This document shows positions 54,076 to 62,684 of a DNA stretch of 64,000 nt, one piece after another; position 1 is the stretch's first letter, and each line of letters opens with the position of its first letter. The DNA is from Ponticaulis profundi (GTDB lineage Bacteria > Pseudomonadota > Alphaproteobacteria > Caulobacterales > Hyphomonadaceae), in contig NZ_JBHSSW010000009.1 in NCBI RefSeq assembly GCF_042659465.1, positions 310,001 to 374,000 on the forward strand, in the 5' to 3' direction. The notes below the pieces were generated by a model. The model searched no databases, had not been told where the DNA came from, and saw nothing but the letters and a program-made list of their open reading frames with translations. The translations under genes and the position numbers were made by a program.

Positions 54076-54287
54076 CCAGACGCTTACCGAAAATATCGCT
54101 TGTTATCCCATTACTAATGGGTGGAGCGCTCCAGCCAGCGGCCGCACAGGAGCGTGCACCAGACAGGATGATGATGGATGGCGGCATGATGGGCAGCGGG
54201 CTGTTCGGCATGATCCTCATGCTGCTTGCCGTGCTTTTCCTCCTCCTCGGGATCGCCGCTCTCATCAAGTATCTGAGATCGAAATAG
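54072..54287 (+). CDS. Small Met-rich membrane protein of the cus operon
   Basis: The 71-residue protein has a signal-like N-terminus (VIPLLMGGALQPAAAQ), a Met-rich stretch (DRMMMDGGMMGSGL) and one hydrophobic helix (LMLLAVLFLLLGIAALIKYL) with a basic end. It overlaps cusA by 4 bp. Such small proteins are found beside copper pumps but are not well described; it may present copper to the pump (inference). Confidence 0.6.
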   Translation: MTRRLPKISLVIPLLMGGALQPAAAQERAPDRMMMDGGMMGSGLFGMILMLLAVLFLLLGIAALIKYLRSK

Positions 54288-54381
54288 CCCCTTATCCATC
54301 CAACCCCTTCCCCCGCCCCGGCGCATGACGGGGGCCGTTCCCAGAGACGCGCCAACACTTTCAAACCAAAGGACAATACAC

Positions 54382-54882
54382 ATGCGAGTTTCCAGTCTGA
54401 AAATCCTTCTGGCAGGAGCCACCCTGTCTGCAACCCTGTTTGGATCTGCGTTTGCCCAGGGTCACGACATGAAGATGGACGGGATGAAGGGGCACGATAT
54501 GGATATGATGGCCTCATGCGATGACATGGCGCCGGGATATGGTGTCATCAATAGTATCGACGCTGACGGCCGTAGGCTCAACATGACCCATGACCCCATC
54601 GAGAAGCTTGGCTGGGGCGCCATGACGATGGATTTCCAAGTCGTGGACACGGTCGATCTTGATAAAATCAGTGCCGGGACGAATGTCCACTTCATGCTCA
54701 AAGAAGAAGGTAACAACCAGACCATCGCCATGCTCATGCCGTTTGAAGGCGACCGTGCGGAATTCAAGCAGAGCATGATGGAGAACATGAGATCAGGCGA
54801 CATGATGATGTGTGACGGCAAGTCCCACGGCGACGACACCCAAAGCATGTCGCACGGAGATCATCACGGCACCGACCACTAG
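54382..54882 (+). CDS. cusF: CusF-like periplasmic Cu/Ag chaperone (copy 1)
   Basis: CusF carries Cu(+) or Ag(+) to CusB. The 166-residue protein has a signal peptide (to SAFAQ), Met/His/Asp-rich segments at both ends (HDMKMDGMKGHDMDMM, SMSHGDHHGTDH), and a CusF beta-barrel with GYGVINSIDADGRRLNMTHD and the W-x-x-M-x-M metal site in KLGWGAMTMDF. The ATG at 54382 is the start; the longer frame from 54325 precedes the signal. The Met/His-rich ends exceed the usual CusF length (about 110). Confidence 0.88.
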   Translation: MRVSSLKILLAGATLSATLFGSAFAQGHDMKMDGMKGHDMDMMASCDDMAPGYGVINSIDADGRRLNMTHDPIEKLGWGAMTMDFQVVDTVDLDKISAGTNVHFMLKEEGNNQTIAMLMPFEGDRAEFKQSMMENMRSGDMMMCDGKSHGDDTQSMSHGDHHGTDH

Positions 54883-54958
54883 TCGGACGGCACCGCGCGT
54901 CCTGTCCCATCCGCGAGTATGGGACAGGACCTCATTGCTTACAGAGAAGGATCTTGGA

Positions 54959-55375
54959 ATGCCCCCCCTCTTTACATTACCGCTCGCAGCGGTCGCATTG
55001 CTCCTGACCGCCTGCGGAGACTCCCCCCCTCCAGCGCAAGACGCGTCGACATCGATGGACGCCTCGCAAGACAGCATGGCAGAAGATGCGACACAGGAAC
55101 CGGTGCTGAACGGCGGGGTCGGGCAGGCTACCGGGACAATCGAGTCTATCGGCGCAGACCGCAACTTTGTGACTATTGATCATGGCCCCTTCGACGGCAT
55201 CGACATGGGCGCCATGACGATGGGGTTTGAGGTGATGGGGGACACCGATCTTTCTGGTTTCACCGAAGGCGATGTGGTCATGTTCGAGGTCAAGCGCGGA
55301 CGCGACGGCTCCTACCGCATCCAGGAGATTTGCAGAAAGTCCTCAGAGGAAGAGAACTGCCTTGGCGCATTCTGA
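54959..55375 (+). CDS. CusF-like lipoprotein (copy 2)
   Basis: The 138-residue protein has a lipobox LTAC and a CusF-type barrel (GTIESIGADRNFVTIDHGPF, then DMGAMTMGFEVMG). The Trp of the CusF copper site is replaced by Met in MGAMTM, while the two Met remain. Two Cys near the C-terminus (EICRKSSEEENC) are extra. It follows the first CusF by 76 bp and is the last gene of the plus-strand cus operon. Confidence 0.78.
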   Translation: MPPLFTLPLAAVALLLTACGDSPPPAQDASTSMDASQDSMAEDATQEPVLNGGVGQATGTIESIGADRNFVTIDHGPFDGIDMGAMTMGFEVMGDTDLSGFTEGDVVMFEVKRGRDGSYRIQEICRKSSEEENCLGAF

Positions 55376-55420
55376 GATAGACGGCATGCCACCTGTCAGT
55401 GTCGCCCACTTGTGAAGGCG

Positions 55421-55447
55421 CCGGCGACACCTCGCGGGTGTCGCCGG
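55421..55447. terminator. Strong hairpin between convergent cus and czc operons
   Basis: A perfect 11-bp stem, ccggcgacacc (55421-55431) with ggtgtcgccgg (55437-55447), encloses a 5-base loop. There is no T-run on either side, so it may act as a Rho-assisted or bidirectional stop, or protect the mRNA 3' ends. Confidence 0.6.
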
Positions 55448-55470
55448 GCTTCGGGTTCGCGTATCTCAGA

Positions 55471-55704
55471 TCAGAGCGAGGGATCTTCAAGCACGTGCTG
55501 CTTGCACATCCTGTATTTCAAAGATCTGGCTTCTCCGCCCGCGCGAACTCTTGAGCGGGAGGGGATCGGTCCACACGCTTCGCGAACAGCATCCGTTTGT
55601 TCCGCCGTCATTGGTTTTACCCAATCTGGCGCAGCGACGCAGGCGCTCAGACCAGTCGCGGCAAGCAGAACCGCAGTCGTCGTCCTCTTACTCAGCATGG
55701 ACAT
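55471..55704 (-). CDS. Small lipoprotein at the end of the czc operon
   Basis: The 77-residue product from the ATG at 55704 has a lipoprotein signal (TAVLLAATGLSACVA, lipobox LSAC) and a short body with two Cys (REACGPIPS, YRMCKQHVLED). It overlaps the 3' end of czcA by 17 bp, which fits translational coupling. No family was recognised. The longer frame upstream lies wholly inside czcA and is not used. Confidence 0.6.
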   Translation of the reverse strand: MSMLSKRTTTAVLLAATGLSACVAAPDWVKPMTAEQTDAVREACGPIPSRSRVRAGGEARSLKYRMCKQHVLEDPSL

Positions 55705-58700
55705 GGCGTGCCTCCAGCATGGAATGATGGCTTTCCGGCTTCGGCGCGAACCAGCGATGGAGCGCGGGCAGAACCAGAAGCGTAAGAACGGTCGACGACA
55801 CCAATCCGCCCATGACCACCGTCGCCAGGGGTCGCTGCACCTCCGCACCAACGCCGGTGGCGAACAATAAGGGCGCCAAACCGAGCGCGGTCGTCAGCGC
55901 CGTCATGAGAACCGGCCTTGCGCGAAGGCCGGCGGCTTCAACTGCAAGCTCATCGCGATCCCGCCCTTCACGTGCGAAATCGTCCATGAAACTGACGAGC
56001 ACCATGCCATTGCCAAGCGCGATCCCGAAAAGGGCGATGAACCCGACGGTCGCCGGAACAGACACAGGCAGACCACTGATCCAAAGCGCCATTGCGCCGC
56101 CAGTCAGGGCGAGCGGGATGTTGAGCAGGATCAGGACGGCAGATTTCATGCGGCCGAATGTCAGCAGAAGGATGAGGAAGACGATGGCGAGCGTGATCGG
56201 GATCACGACCGCGAACCGCTTGTTGGCTTCCCGCTGCAGTTCAAATTGACCGCCCCACTCCACCCGGTACCCGGCCGGCAAATCAAGATTCGCGTCCACC
56301 GCATTCTGGGCTTCGCTGACATAGCTACCGATGTCCCTGCCCCGCACGTTGAGTTGCACGGTGATGAACCGCTCCCCATTCTCGCGCGTGATTTGCCGCG
56401 GTCCGACGATTTCCCGTATCTCAGCGACGCTTTCCAGCGGAATACGTGCGCCGCTTTCGGACTCGAGAATGATACGGCCGATCGCTGCCGGCGTGTTTCG
56501 ATCGTCTTCCGCGAAGCGGACGACGACCGGAAACTGGCGCACGCCTTCAAACACAGCACCTGCTTCTGCGCCGCCAACCCCTGATCGCAAGGCCTCCAGC
56601 GCGTCTTCGATACTGAGACCATAACGGCCGAGTGCTACCCGGTTGAGCGATACAACAAGTTGCGGCGCGCCGGTAATCTGGTCCGCCTGGACATCACTTG
56701 CACCCGGAACATCCTGAAGGATGGATTGCAGTTTCTGAGAGCCGTCCAGCAGGACATCCGAGTCCGGCCCGAATATCTTGACCGCCAACTGAGCCTTTGT
56801 GCCCGTGAGCAGCTCATCGACCGACATCGCAATGGGTTGGCCGACATTGACGCGGACACCAGGAAACGAACCCAGATTGTCCGAAATGGCGGTACGCAGT
56901 TCATCCGGGCTCATTCCATCCCGCCATTCGCTTCTCGGCTTGAGCGCAACAAAGGCCTCGATACTGTTGACGGGGTCAGCGTGTGCGCCAACCTCGCCGC
57001 GCCCGATCCGGCTCACTATTGAGTCAATTTCCGGAAAGGCTTCGAGCAACCGGCTTTCAATACGTGTCGAAGTAGCCTTGGCTTCAGTCAGCGATATCGA
57101 GGGTGCCATCGTGACCCGAAGCAGGACATCGCCTTCCTCCAGTGCGGGCGTGAACTCTGACCCGAGCCGTGTCGCAGACAGCCCGCCAGCGAGCAGCAAC
57201 GCACAAGCCAGGCCGATCGCAGCCATCCGTTGGCGAACAAAGAAGGCCGCAAGCGGTTTAACAAACCGCGTCAACCATCCTTCTGCGCCGGACTCTGCCT
57301 TGTCTGAAGGCCGCATCAGACCGAGCGCCATGGCTGGTGCAATCAACGCTGCATACAAAAGCGACCCGGTCATCGCCAGCGCAGCTGACGCGGCGAGGGG
57401 GCGGAACGTCTTTCCTTCGGTGCCCTGCAGCGAGAACAAAGGCAGGAAAACGATAATGACGACAGCGACTGCTGCAATCAGGGGAGCGATGACTTCGGTG
57501 CTGGCTCGCGCCACGGTCGTTCGAGCATCTTCGCCGCTTTGCCGTTCCTTGAAGCTCCTATCAACATTTTCCGCAATCACGATCGCACCATCGACCATCA
57601 TGCCGATTGCGATGGCGACACCGCCCAGCGTCATCAGGTTCGCACCTATGCCCAGGAGGTTCATCGCGATGAAGGCAAATCCAACTGAGAACGGAATGGA
57701 AAACACAACAACCAGGCTCGGCCGCCACCCGCCCAGGAACGCAAACACGACAATTGCAACGAGCAGAGCCCCTTGCCACAGCGCCGTTGTTACCGTTGCC
57801 GCGGCTTTCCGGACAAGCGTGCCCTGATCGTAATAGGGGATTGCCTTGACGCCAGCCGGAAGTGAGGCGTTGATCTCATCGAATCTTGTTTTGGCGTTCT
57901 CAATGACATCTGACGTATTTGAACCGTAAAGCTTGAGCACAAGACCAGCAACGGCCTCGCCTTCTCCGTTGGCGGTCGCAAGACCCTGCCGGACGCCCCC
58001 TCCAATCTCCACTTGGCCAAGATCGCGGACCCGGATTGTCCGGCCATCAACCGTTCTGACGGGCGTTTCGCGAAGATCGTCGAGCGTGCGAGCAAGGCCA
58101 ACGCCGCGAACGGTGTATTGCTCTGCACCTATTTCAATGAACTGGGCGCCCGCAGTCCGGTTTGCCGATTCGAGCGCAGCGATCACCTCTGAAACGGACA
58201 GGCGGTATGAGGTCAGCTGATCGGGATCAAGGCGAACCTGATACTGCTTCTCGAACCCTCCCAGTGACAGGACTTCAGTCACGCCTTCAACCGATTGCAG
58301 CGGATATTTGATCATCCAGTCTGCAATCTCGCGCAGTTCTACTAGCGATCGCTCGCCGGTCTCATCGACAAGGCGGTAATACATGATGATCCCGAGACCG
58401 GTCGAGATCGGGCCCATCTTGGGCGTACCAAACCCCTGGGGAATCGCTTCCGCCGCTTCGCCCAACCGCTCTCCGACGACTTGCCGGGCAAAATAGACAT
58501 CCGTTCCATCCTCAAAATAGATATTGACGACAGACAGACCGAAATTCGAAGTTGAACGGATTTCCTCGACCTTTGGCAGGCCAGACATGGCTGTTTCTAT
58601 GGGATAGGTGACATACCGCTCCACCTCTTCGGGTGAAAGTCCTTCAGTCTCGGTGAAGACCTGGACTAGAGACGGGGAAGGATCGGGAAACGCATCCACC

Positions 58701-58801
58701 GGAAGGCTTCGGAAAGCAAACAATCCTCCGATTGCGAGGGCAAACGCCGCAATGGCCGCAAGAAGCTGGCCACCAGCGAGTCGGTGCATAAGGTTAAACA
58801 T
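55688..58801 (-). CDS. czcA: CzcA-like heavy-metal RND efflux pump
   Basis: The 1,037-residue pump has twelve helices and the RND helix-4 motif AIAIGMMVDGAIVIAEN. The Met triad of CusA is absent (LLRVTMAPS, VNSIEAFVAL and IAMSVDELLTG at the matching places), so divalent metals (Co, Zn, Cd, perhaps Ni) are more likely. It has GDVLLRVTMAPSISLTEAKA in the porter region. It forms a tripartite pump with the following czcB and czcC. The order is czcC-czcB-czcA on the minus strand. Confidence 0.92.
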   Translation of the reverse strand: MFNLMHRLAGGQLLAAIAAFALAIGGLFAFRSLPVDAFPDPSPSLVQVFTETEGLSPEEVERYVTYPIETAMSGLPKVEEIRSTSNFGLSVVNIYFEDGTDVYFARQVVGERLGEAAEAIPQGFGTPKMGPISTGLGIIMYYRLVDETGERSLVELREIADWMIKYPLQSVEGVTEVLSLGGFEKQYQVRLDPDQLTSYRLSVSEVIAALESANRTAGAQFIEIGAEQYTVRGVGLARTLDDLRETPVRTVDGRTIRVRDLGQVEIGGGVRQGLATANGEGEAVAGLVLKLYGSNTSDVIENAKTRFDEINASLPAGVKAIPYYDQGTLVRKAAATVTTALWQGALLVAIVVFAFLGGWRPSLVVVFSIPFSVGFAFIAMNLLGIGANLMTLGGVAIAIGMMVDGAIVIAENVDRSFKERQSGEDARTTVARASTEVIAPLIAAVAVVIIVFLPLFSLQGTEGKTFRPLAASAALAMTGSLLYAALIAPAMALGLMRPSDKAESGAEGWLTRFVKPLAAFFVRQRMAAIGLACALLLAGGLSATRLGSEFTPALEEGDVLLRVTMAPSISLTEAKATSTRIESRLLEAFPEIDSIVSRIGRGEVGAHADPVNSIEAFVALKPRSEWRDGMSPDELRTAISDNLGSFPGVRVNVGQPIAMSVDELLTGTKAQLAVKIFGPDSDVLLDGSQKLQSILQDVPGASDVQADQITGAPQLVVSLNRVALGRYGLSIEDALEALRSGVGGAEAGAVFEGVRQFPVVVRFAEDDRNTPAAIGRIILESESGARIPLESVAEIREIVGPRQITRENGERFITVQLNVRGRDIGSYVSEAQNAVDANLDLPAGYRVEWGGQFELQREANKRFAVVIPITLAIVFLILLLTFGRMKSAVLILLNIPLALTGGAMALWISGLPVSVPATVGFIALFGIALGNGMVLVSFMDDFAREGRDRDELAVEAAGLRARPVLMTALTTALGLAPLLFATGVGAEVQRPLATVVMGGLVSSTVLTLLVLPALHRWFAPKPESHHSMLEARHVHAE

Positions 58802-58813
58802 CTACTTGGTCTC

Positions 58814-60082
58814 CTAGTGCGCGTGGCCGTCGCCAAAAGCGTCTTTTTCAAGCTGGGCTTTCAAGGTAAATGCGCCCTCGATGACGAGCGCGTCCCCCGC
58901 TTCGAGGCCCGACAGAATCTGTGTGAACCCATTTGCACTGTCGCCTGGCACAATCCGCTTTGGTTCGAATCCATCATCAGTTGGGACGAAGACGGAGGGC
59001 GTGCCCTCAACTTCCACGATAGCCCCCGACGGGACGCGAACGGACGTTGCGGTCCCACCCGTCTCGATGTGCGCCGTCACGAACTGGCCCGGCTTCAGAC
59101 GGTGCTCGCTATTGTCAACGACAACGCGTGCCGTTGCTGTGCGGGAAGTCTCGTCGATGACGGGAAGGACAGTGGCAATCACCCCGTCAGCGAGTGTTTC
59201 GCCGGTCTCCTGTCGAAGTGAGACCGGAAGTCCGACATCTATTTCGCCGAGATTTTCCTTGTAGACGGCGATATCAGCCCAGACGACGCTGTCGTCGATG
59301 ATCACAAATATTGGATCATCTCCAGCTGAAACCGTTTCGCCCAGCGAAACGGTTCTCCGGATGATCTTTCCGGCAATGGGAGACGTCACATAGGCGTGGG
59401 ACAAAGCTCCGTCTGCAACGTCATCCAATCGATCGAGAACCTCATGCCCGACCCCAACAGCGTGGAGCCTGTTCTCGGAAGCTTCAAGCTGAGCGTTGGC
59501 CGCCGCATAGGCAGCGCGGGCAGATTGGACGTCGGCCTCGGCTGTGATGTTCTGCTTAAAAAGCCGTTCCTCTCGCTCCAGTTCAGCCATTGCGAGCTGT
59601 TCTGCTGTCTGGGCATTGAGAAAGTCCGCCTTGAGACCCGCGAGTTCGCGGCTCGTCAGAAGCGCCAGAGTAGCTCCGGCCTTGATGGTATCGCCCTCTC
59701 CCGAGTAGAGACGGGAGACAACACCTTCGACCTTGGGAGAAAGTCGCGCTACCCGGTCGGCGTCGAACCGGATTTCAGCAGGCAGTTCAATCCCACCCGC
59801 GATCCGGCCCGTCTCCGCTTTTCCTGTTCTGATGCCAGCCGCCTTCGCTTCATCCAGACTGAGTTCAACATGATCCCCTTCATCGTGGGCATCCGTTTCG
59901 TCATGCGCGCCGGCTTCATCGCCGTGGCCAGCTTCATCCGGCCGCCCATCATAATCGTGGCTGTCTTCATGGCCAGCTTCACGATCGGCCGGTAGTCCAG
60001 ACCCCGATGCATCACCGCTGCATGCGGTGATGTAAAAGAGCGCAGGCGTCAGGAGCGCCGCATATAATAAGTTCCTGTTCAT
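58814..60082 (-). CDS. czcB: CzcB-like periplasmic adaptor with His/Asp-rich head
   Basis: The 422-residue adaptor has a lipobox ITAC (Cys21), a His/Asp/Glu-rich stretch (about 35-70, GHEDSHDYDGRPDEAGHGDE), then HlyD domains: VARLSPKVEGVVSRLYSGEG, a hairpin coiled coil and IVEVEGTPSVFVPTDDGFEP in the membrane-proximal part. The His-rich head should bind divalent metal. It overlaps czcC by 4 bp and lies 12 bp before czcA. Confidence 0.92.
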   Translation of the reverse strand: MNRNLLYAALLTPALFYITACSGDASGSGLPADREAGHEDSHDYDGRPDEAGHGDEAGAHDETDAHDEGDHVELSLDEAKAAGIRTGKAETGRIAGGIELPAEIRFDADRVARLSPKVEGVVSRLYSGEGDTIKAGATLALLTSRELAGLKADFLNAQTAEQLAMAELEREERLFKQNITAEADVQSARAAYAAANAQLEASENRLHAVGVGHEVLDRLDDVADGALSHAYVTSPIAGKIIRRTVSLGETVSAGDDPIFVIIDDSVVWADIAVYKENLGEIDVGLPVSLRQETGETLADGVIATVLPVIDETSRTATARVVVDNSEHRLKPGQFVTAHIETGGTATSVRVPSGAIVEVEGTPSVFVPTDDGFEPKRIVPGDSANGFTQILSGLEAGDALVIEGAFTLKAQLEKDAFGDGHAH

Positions 60083-61374
60083 TGTGTATCTCCGTTAAAC
60101 GGTGCTGCGCCGATCAGAGCGCGCAGCCGCAAGGTTTCTGTTTCAAGGACGAGCTGCGACGCAATGACGTCAGCGCGGGTTTCAATCAGGCTACGGCGTG
60201 CATCGAGGGTCGTGGTGAGATCAAACTTACCGACCCGGTAGCCCTCCGCCGCGGAGGCATAGGCTTCCTCGGCAAGCGGCAGAGCTTCATCTCTCAGGCG
60301 CTGAAAGCTTTGCTGAGCCGCACGGATTCGGGCGACCAGGCTTGCCTGCTCCGCCCGAAGGCGCGCTTCAACGGCCCTGGCATTGAGCTCTGCCCCGTCG
60401 GCCCTGATGCCTGCTGCCCGCGTAGCGTCGCGGTTCTGGTCAAACACTGGGAGTGGCAGGCTGATCCCGGCAAGGAAGGCGCTGTCGCCGGTATCTTCAA
60501 ACCGCCGCACACCTGCCGTTACCGTCACATCCGGCCATGCGCCAGCTCTTGCGCGTTCAGTGGCCGCTAGCCGGGCTGCAGCATTGGCGCGAGCGGCGTC
60601 CAGACGGGGATGACCCGACATGTTTGCTCTCTCAGGTGGCAAGGCGGAGCCTGGGTCGTCTGTGGGCCTTGCCGGAAGCTCGAAATCCACTGACGAGCTT
60701 CCCCAGATCGAAGCAAGCGCAAGTGCGACAGCTTCAACTTCGCCTCGTGCCTTGTCCGCAACAGCCTTCAATGCAGCGGCTTCGGCCCGGGCCCGAGCGA
60801 GTTCCGGAGGGGCACCGGCGCCCGCTTCCACTCGCCTGGCAACAATATCGACGAACTCGCCGGAGAGTGCCGCCGATGAGTCAGCGACATCGGCAAGATC
60901 GATTGCGGCCTGAAGCTGGAGAAATAGCTCTCCTGCCAGGGCTTCCGCTTCGAGACGCTGGACACCGCACTCTGCGCGTGCACGCACTGCATCTGCGCGG
61001 GCAGCTCTTTCCGATAGCCTGCGCTTGCCGCCCAGCCGGAAGGTCTGTTCGAACGCGAGTGTGGTCTCGTAAGAGTCAAACCCCTGAAAGCCACCTGAAC
61101 CAGCGAAGTTCTCGGTTTCCAGGGAGATGGCAGGATTCAGGCGGCGGCCCGCCTGATCGGCATCAGCCGAGGCTGCGCGCGCTTCGAGTGCAGCCAGCAG
61201 CACTTCCGGCGAGGCGTTTCCCGCCCGCGATACTGCGCCTTCCAGCGTCAAAGGCCCACGCTCAACCGTCGAGACGGTCGTTGAAGGCACCTGCAGGCAT
61301 GGCTCCGCCTGTGCCGCCCCCGCCAGAATCGGCAGGGCAAGCGACGCCAATGCGCCGCGATATAGACTTTTCAT
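60079..61374 (-). CDS. czcC: CzcC-like outer-membrane factor
   Basis: This TolC-family protein of 431 residues has a signal peptide (to GAAQA) and two OEP repeats. Each has the usual hydrophobic/Ala pattern (LTLEGAVSRAGNASPEVLLA and ANAAARLAATERARAGAWPD followed by VTVTAGVRRFEDTG). It forms the channel of the Czc system. It is the second gene of the minus-strand operon, 69 bp after the small His/Cys protein. Confidence 0.9.
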   Translation of the reverse strand: MKSLYRGALASLALPILAGAAQAEPCLQVPSTTVSTVERGPLTLEGAVSRAGNASPEVLLAALEARAASADADQAGRRLNPAISLETENFAGSGGFQGFDSYETTLAFEQTFRLGGKRRLSERAARADAVRARAECGVQRLEAEALAGELFLQLQAAIDLADVADSSAALSGEFVDIVARRVEAGAGAPPELARARAEAAALKAVADKARGEVEAVALALASIWGSSSVDFELPARPTDDPGSALPPERANMSGHPRLDAARANAAARLAATERARAGAWPDVTVTAGVRRFEDTGDSAFLAGISLPLPVFDQNRDATRAAGIRADGAELNARAVEARLRAEQASLVARIRAAQQSFQRLRDEALPLAEEAYASAAEGYRVGKFDLTTTLDARRSLIETRADVIASQLVLETETLRLRALIGAAPFNGDTQ

Positions 61375-61443
61375 TTTGTGTCTTGTCCAGTTCTAGAATT
61401 CAACAAGGAGGACCGCGTCAGCGACCCGCCGCGACTTGCTGAA

Positions 61444-61797
61444 TCAGACCTTGGGAGGTCGATAGAGACCGTCCGGGTCAGAAACTGGGCAGCGCTCATT
61501 GAGCGGCATCGGGATGGGGCCGGACAATTCTTTGGAATTGGCAATCGAGACAGCGGCGCCACCCATCAGGTGAACATGACAACTTCCGCAATGATGGGCT
61601 GTATGGTCATGACCTTCGTGATCAGGGGCCTCGTCAGGCGCAACATCCAATGTTGTCAGGTCGTTGCAGACGATGCCGCCTTCATCGCAGGCATGCTCAA
61701 TATTGGCGGCGGCAGATAGCGGGACCAAAGCGAATGCAACCATGACGGCGAGCGCCATGAGCATTCTGATGGGTCGTATCCAGCCGATAAGGTCCAT
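61444..61797 (-). CDS. Small secreted His/Cys protein heading the czc operon
   Basis: The 117-residue protein has a signal-like helix (LMALAVMVAFALVPLSAAAN), Cys residues (HACDEGGIVCND), a metal-binding patch DHEGHDHTAHHCGSCHVHLM and a C-terminus DGLYRPPKV that resembles DUF2946-type proteins. It is the first gene of the czc operon, 53 bp downstream of a MerR-type promoter. A periplasmic metal-binding role is likely but unproven. Confidence 0.7.
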   Translation of the reverse strand: MDLIGWIRPIRMLMALAVMVAFALVPLSAAANIEHACDEGGIVCNDLTTLDVAPDEAPDHEGHDHTAHHCGSCHVHLMGGAAVSIANSKELSGPIPMPLNERCPVSDPDGLYRPPKV

Positions 61798-61849
61798 TCT
61801 CGGATTGTCTCAGGCTTTTCTGGCTATCTGGTTAACACTTACTCTAAAT

Positions 61850-61880
61850 CCCTTAGCACCTCCAGTCACTATAGGGTCAA
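61850..61880 (-). promoter_or_regulatory. MerR-type promoter of the czc operon
   Basis: On the minus strand, TTGACC (-35, 61880-61875) and TAAGGG (-10, 61855-61850) are separated by 19 bp, two more than optimal, as in MerR-activated promoters. The spacer holds the dyad CTATAGTGACTGGAG. The -35 overlaps the last codon and stop of merR. Confidence 0.82.
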
Positions 61881-62341
61881 GACCTTTTTGATGGAGGTAC
61901 GGCCATGAGCTCTGCGCCTTCATGTTCCCCGACTAGACAATCATCATGATCGCCAAGTGCTGCCAGAACCGAACAGCTCGCGACAGTTCCGCCCTCACAG
62001 GCCGCAATCATCCGTTTCAGTTCAGCTTCAAGTGCCTCCAGTTTTGTCAGCCTGCGACGCACGGCTCCCAGCTGGTGGCGGGCAATACGATCGACTGATG
62101 CACAGTCCTTCTCCGCATCTGCCTGCAGGGAAACAAGCGCACGCACATCCTCAACAGGAAATCCGAGATCCCGCGTATGACGGATGAATGACAAACGCTG
62201 CACATCGCTGTCGGTAAATATTCTCTGACCGCTTTCGGTCCTTTCTGGTTCTTCCAGAAGGCCGATCGTTTCATAGTATCGGATCGTCGTGACTTTCACG
62301 CCGGAACGGCGCGCCAGCTGTCCTATGCTCAGATAAGCCAT
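61877..62341 (-). CDS. MerR-family metal-responsive activator (CadR/ZntR/PbrR type)
   Basis: The 154-residue regulator has an N-terminal winged helix (YLSIGQLARRSGVKVTTIRY, then YETIGLLEEPERTESGQRIF), a dimerisation coiled coil (about 80-115), and three Cys placed as in soft-metal sensors: Cys80 region DCASVDRIA, then CEGGTVASCSVLAAL. This site suits Zn, Cd, Pb or Hg. Downstream and upstream it faces two promoters with a 19-bp spacer, so it likely activates both the czc operon and the CDF operon. The metal cannot be fixed from sequence. Confidence 0.88.
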   Translation of the reverse strand: MAYLSIGQLARRSGVKVTTIRYYETIGLLEEPERTESGQRIFTDSDVQRLSFIRHTRDLGFPVEDVRALVSLQADAEKDCASVDRIARHQLGAVRRRLTKLEALEAELKRMIAACEGGTVASCSVLAALGDHDDCLVGEHEGAELMAVPPSKRS

Positions 62342-62353
62342 TCACCTAACCTC

Positions 62354-62384
62354 TTGCCCCTACAGTTACTATAGCAATTAGAAG
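62354..62384 (+). promoter_or_regulatory. MerR-type promoter of the CDF/methyltransferase operon
   Basis: TTGCCC (62354-62359) and TAGAAG (62379-62384) are 19 bp apart, with the dyad CTACAGTTACTATAG in the spacer. The same CTAnAGTnACTnnAG core appears in the czc promoter. It starts 13 bp upstream of the merR start and points away from it. The -10 is weaker than that of the czc promoter. Confidence 0.65.
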
Positions 62385-62504
62385 GACACATTCGATAATC
62401 AAGAACGAACTGCCTATGGAAAAGCAAACCCCTATCATTCGGTTGGATGGATTAGCCGCCGTGTCCATTCTGCTCGATTTAGCTGACATGGTCAGGTTCT
62501 CGGG

Positions 62505-62684
62505 ATGGTGTCTGTTACCCGCGTCGGTGGATCCACTTCCGATTACAGCCCCCGCCCAGCCTCACTTGCGACGGTGTCCCCTGCACAAGAACCATGGCTG
62601 GAAGACAAGTATAGCGAGGCCTGCCGGACATATCGGACGTCGACGCCACGCTTCATCGACCTCCCAAGAGGAGGCGCATCATGA
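62505..62684 (+). pseudogene. Methyltransferase (isoprenylcysteine-type) C-terminal remnant
   Basis: A 59-codon frame ends EPWLEDKYSEACRTYRTSTP followed by RFIDLPRGGAS. The pattern W-L-x-x-K-Y-x-x-x-x-x-x-Y-x-x-x-x-P-R-F is that of the C-terminus of ICMT/PEMT-like membrane methyltransferases, but the membrane helices before it are missing, so the gene looks decayed. Its stop overlaps the start of the CDF-like gene by 4 bp, implying that an intact methyltransferase once led this operon. An intact relative lies two genes on. Confidence 0.5.
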
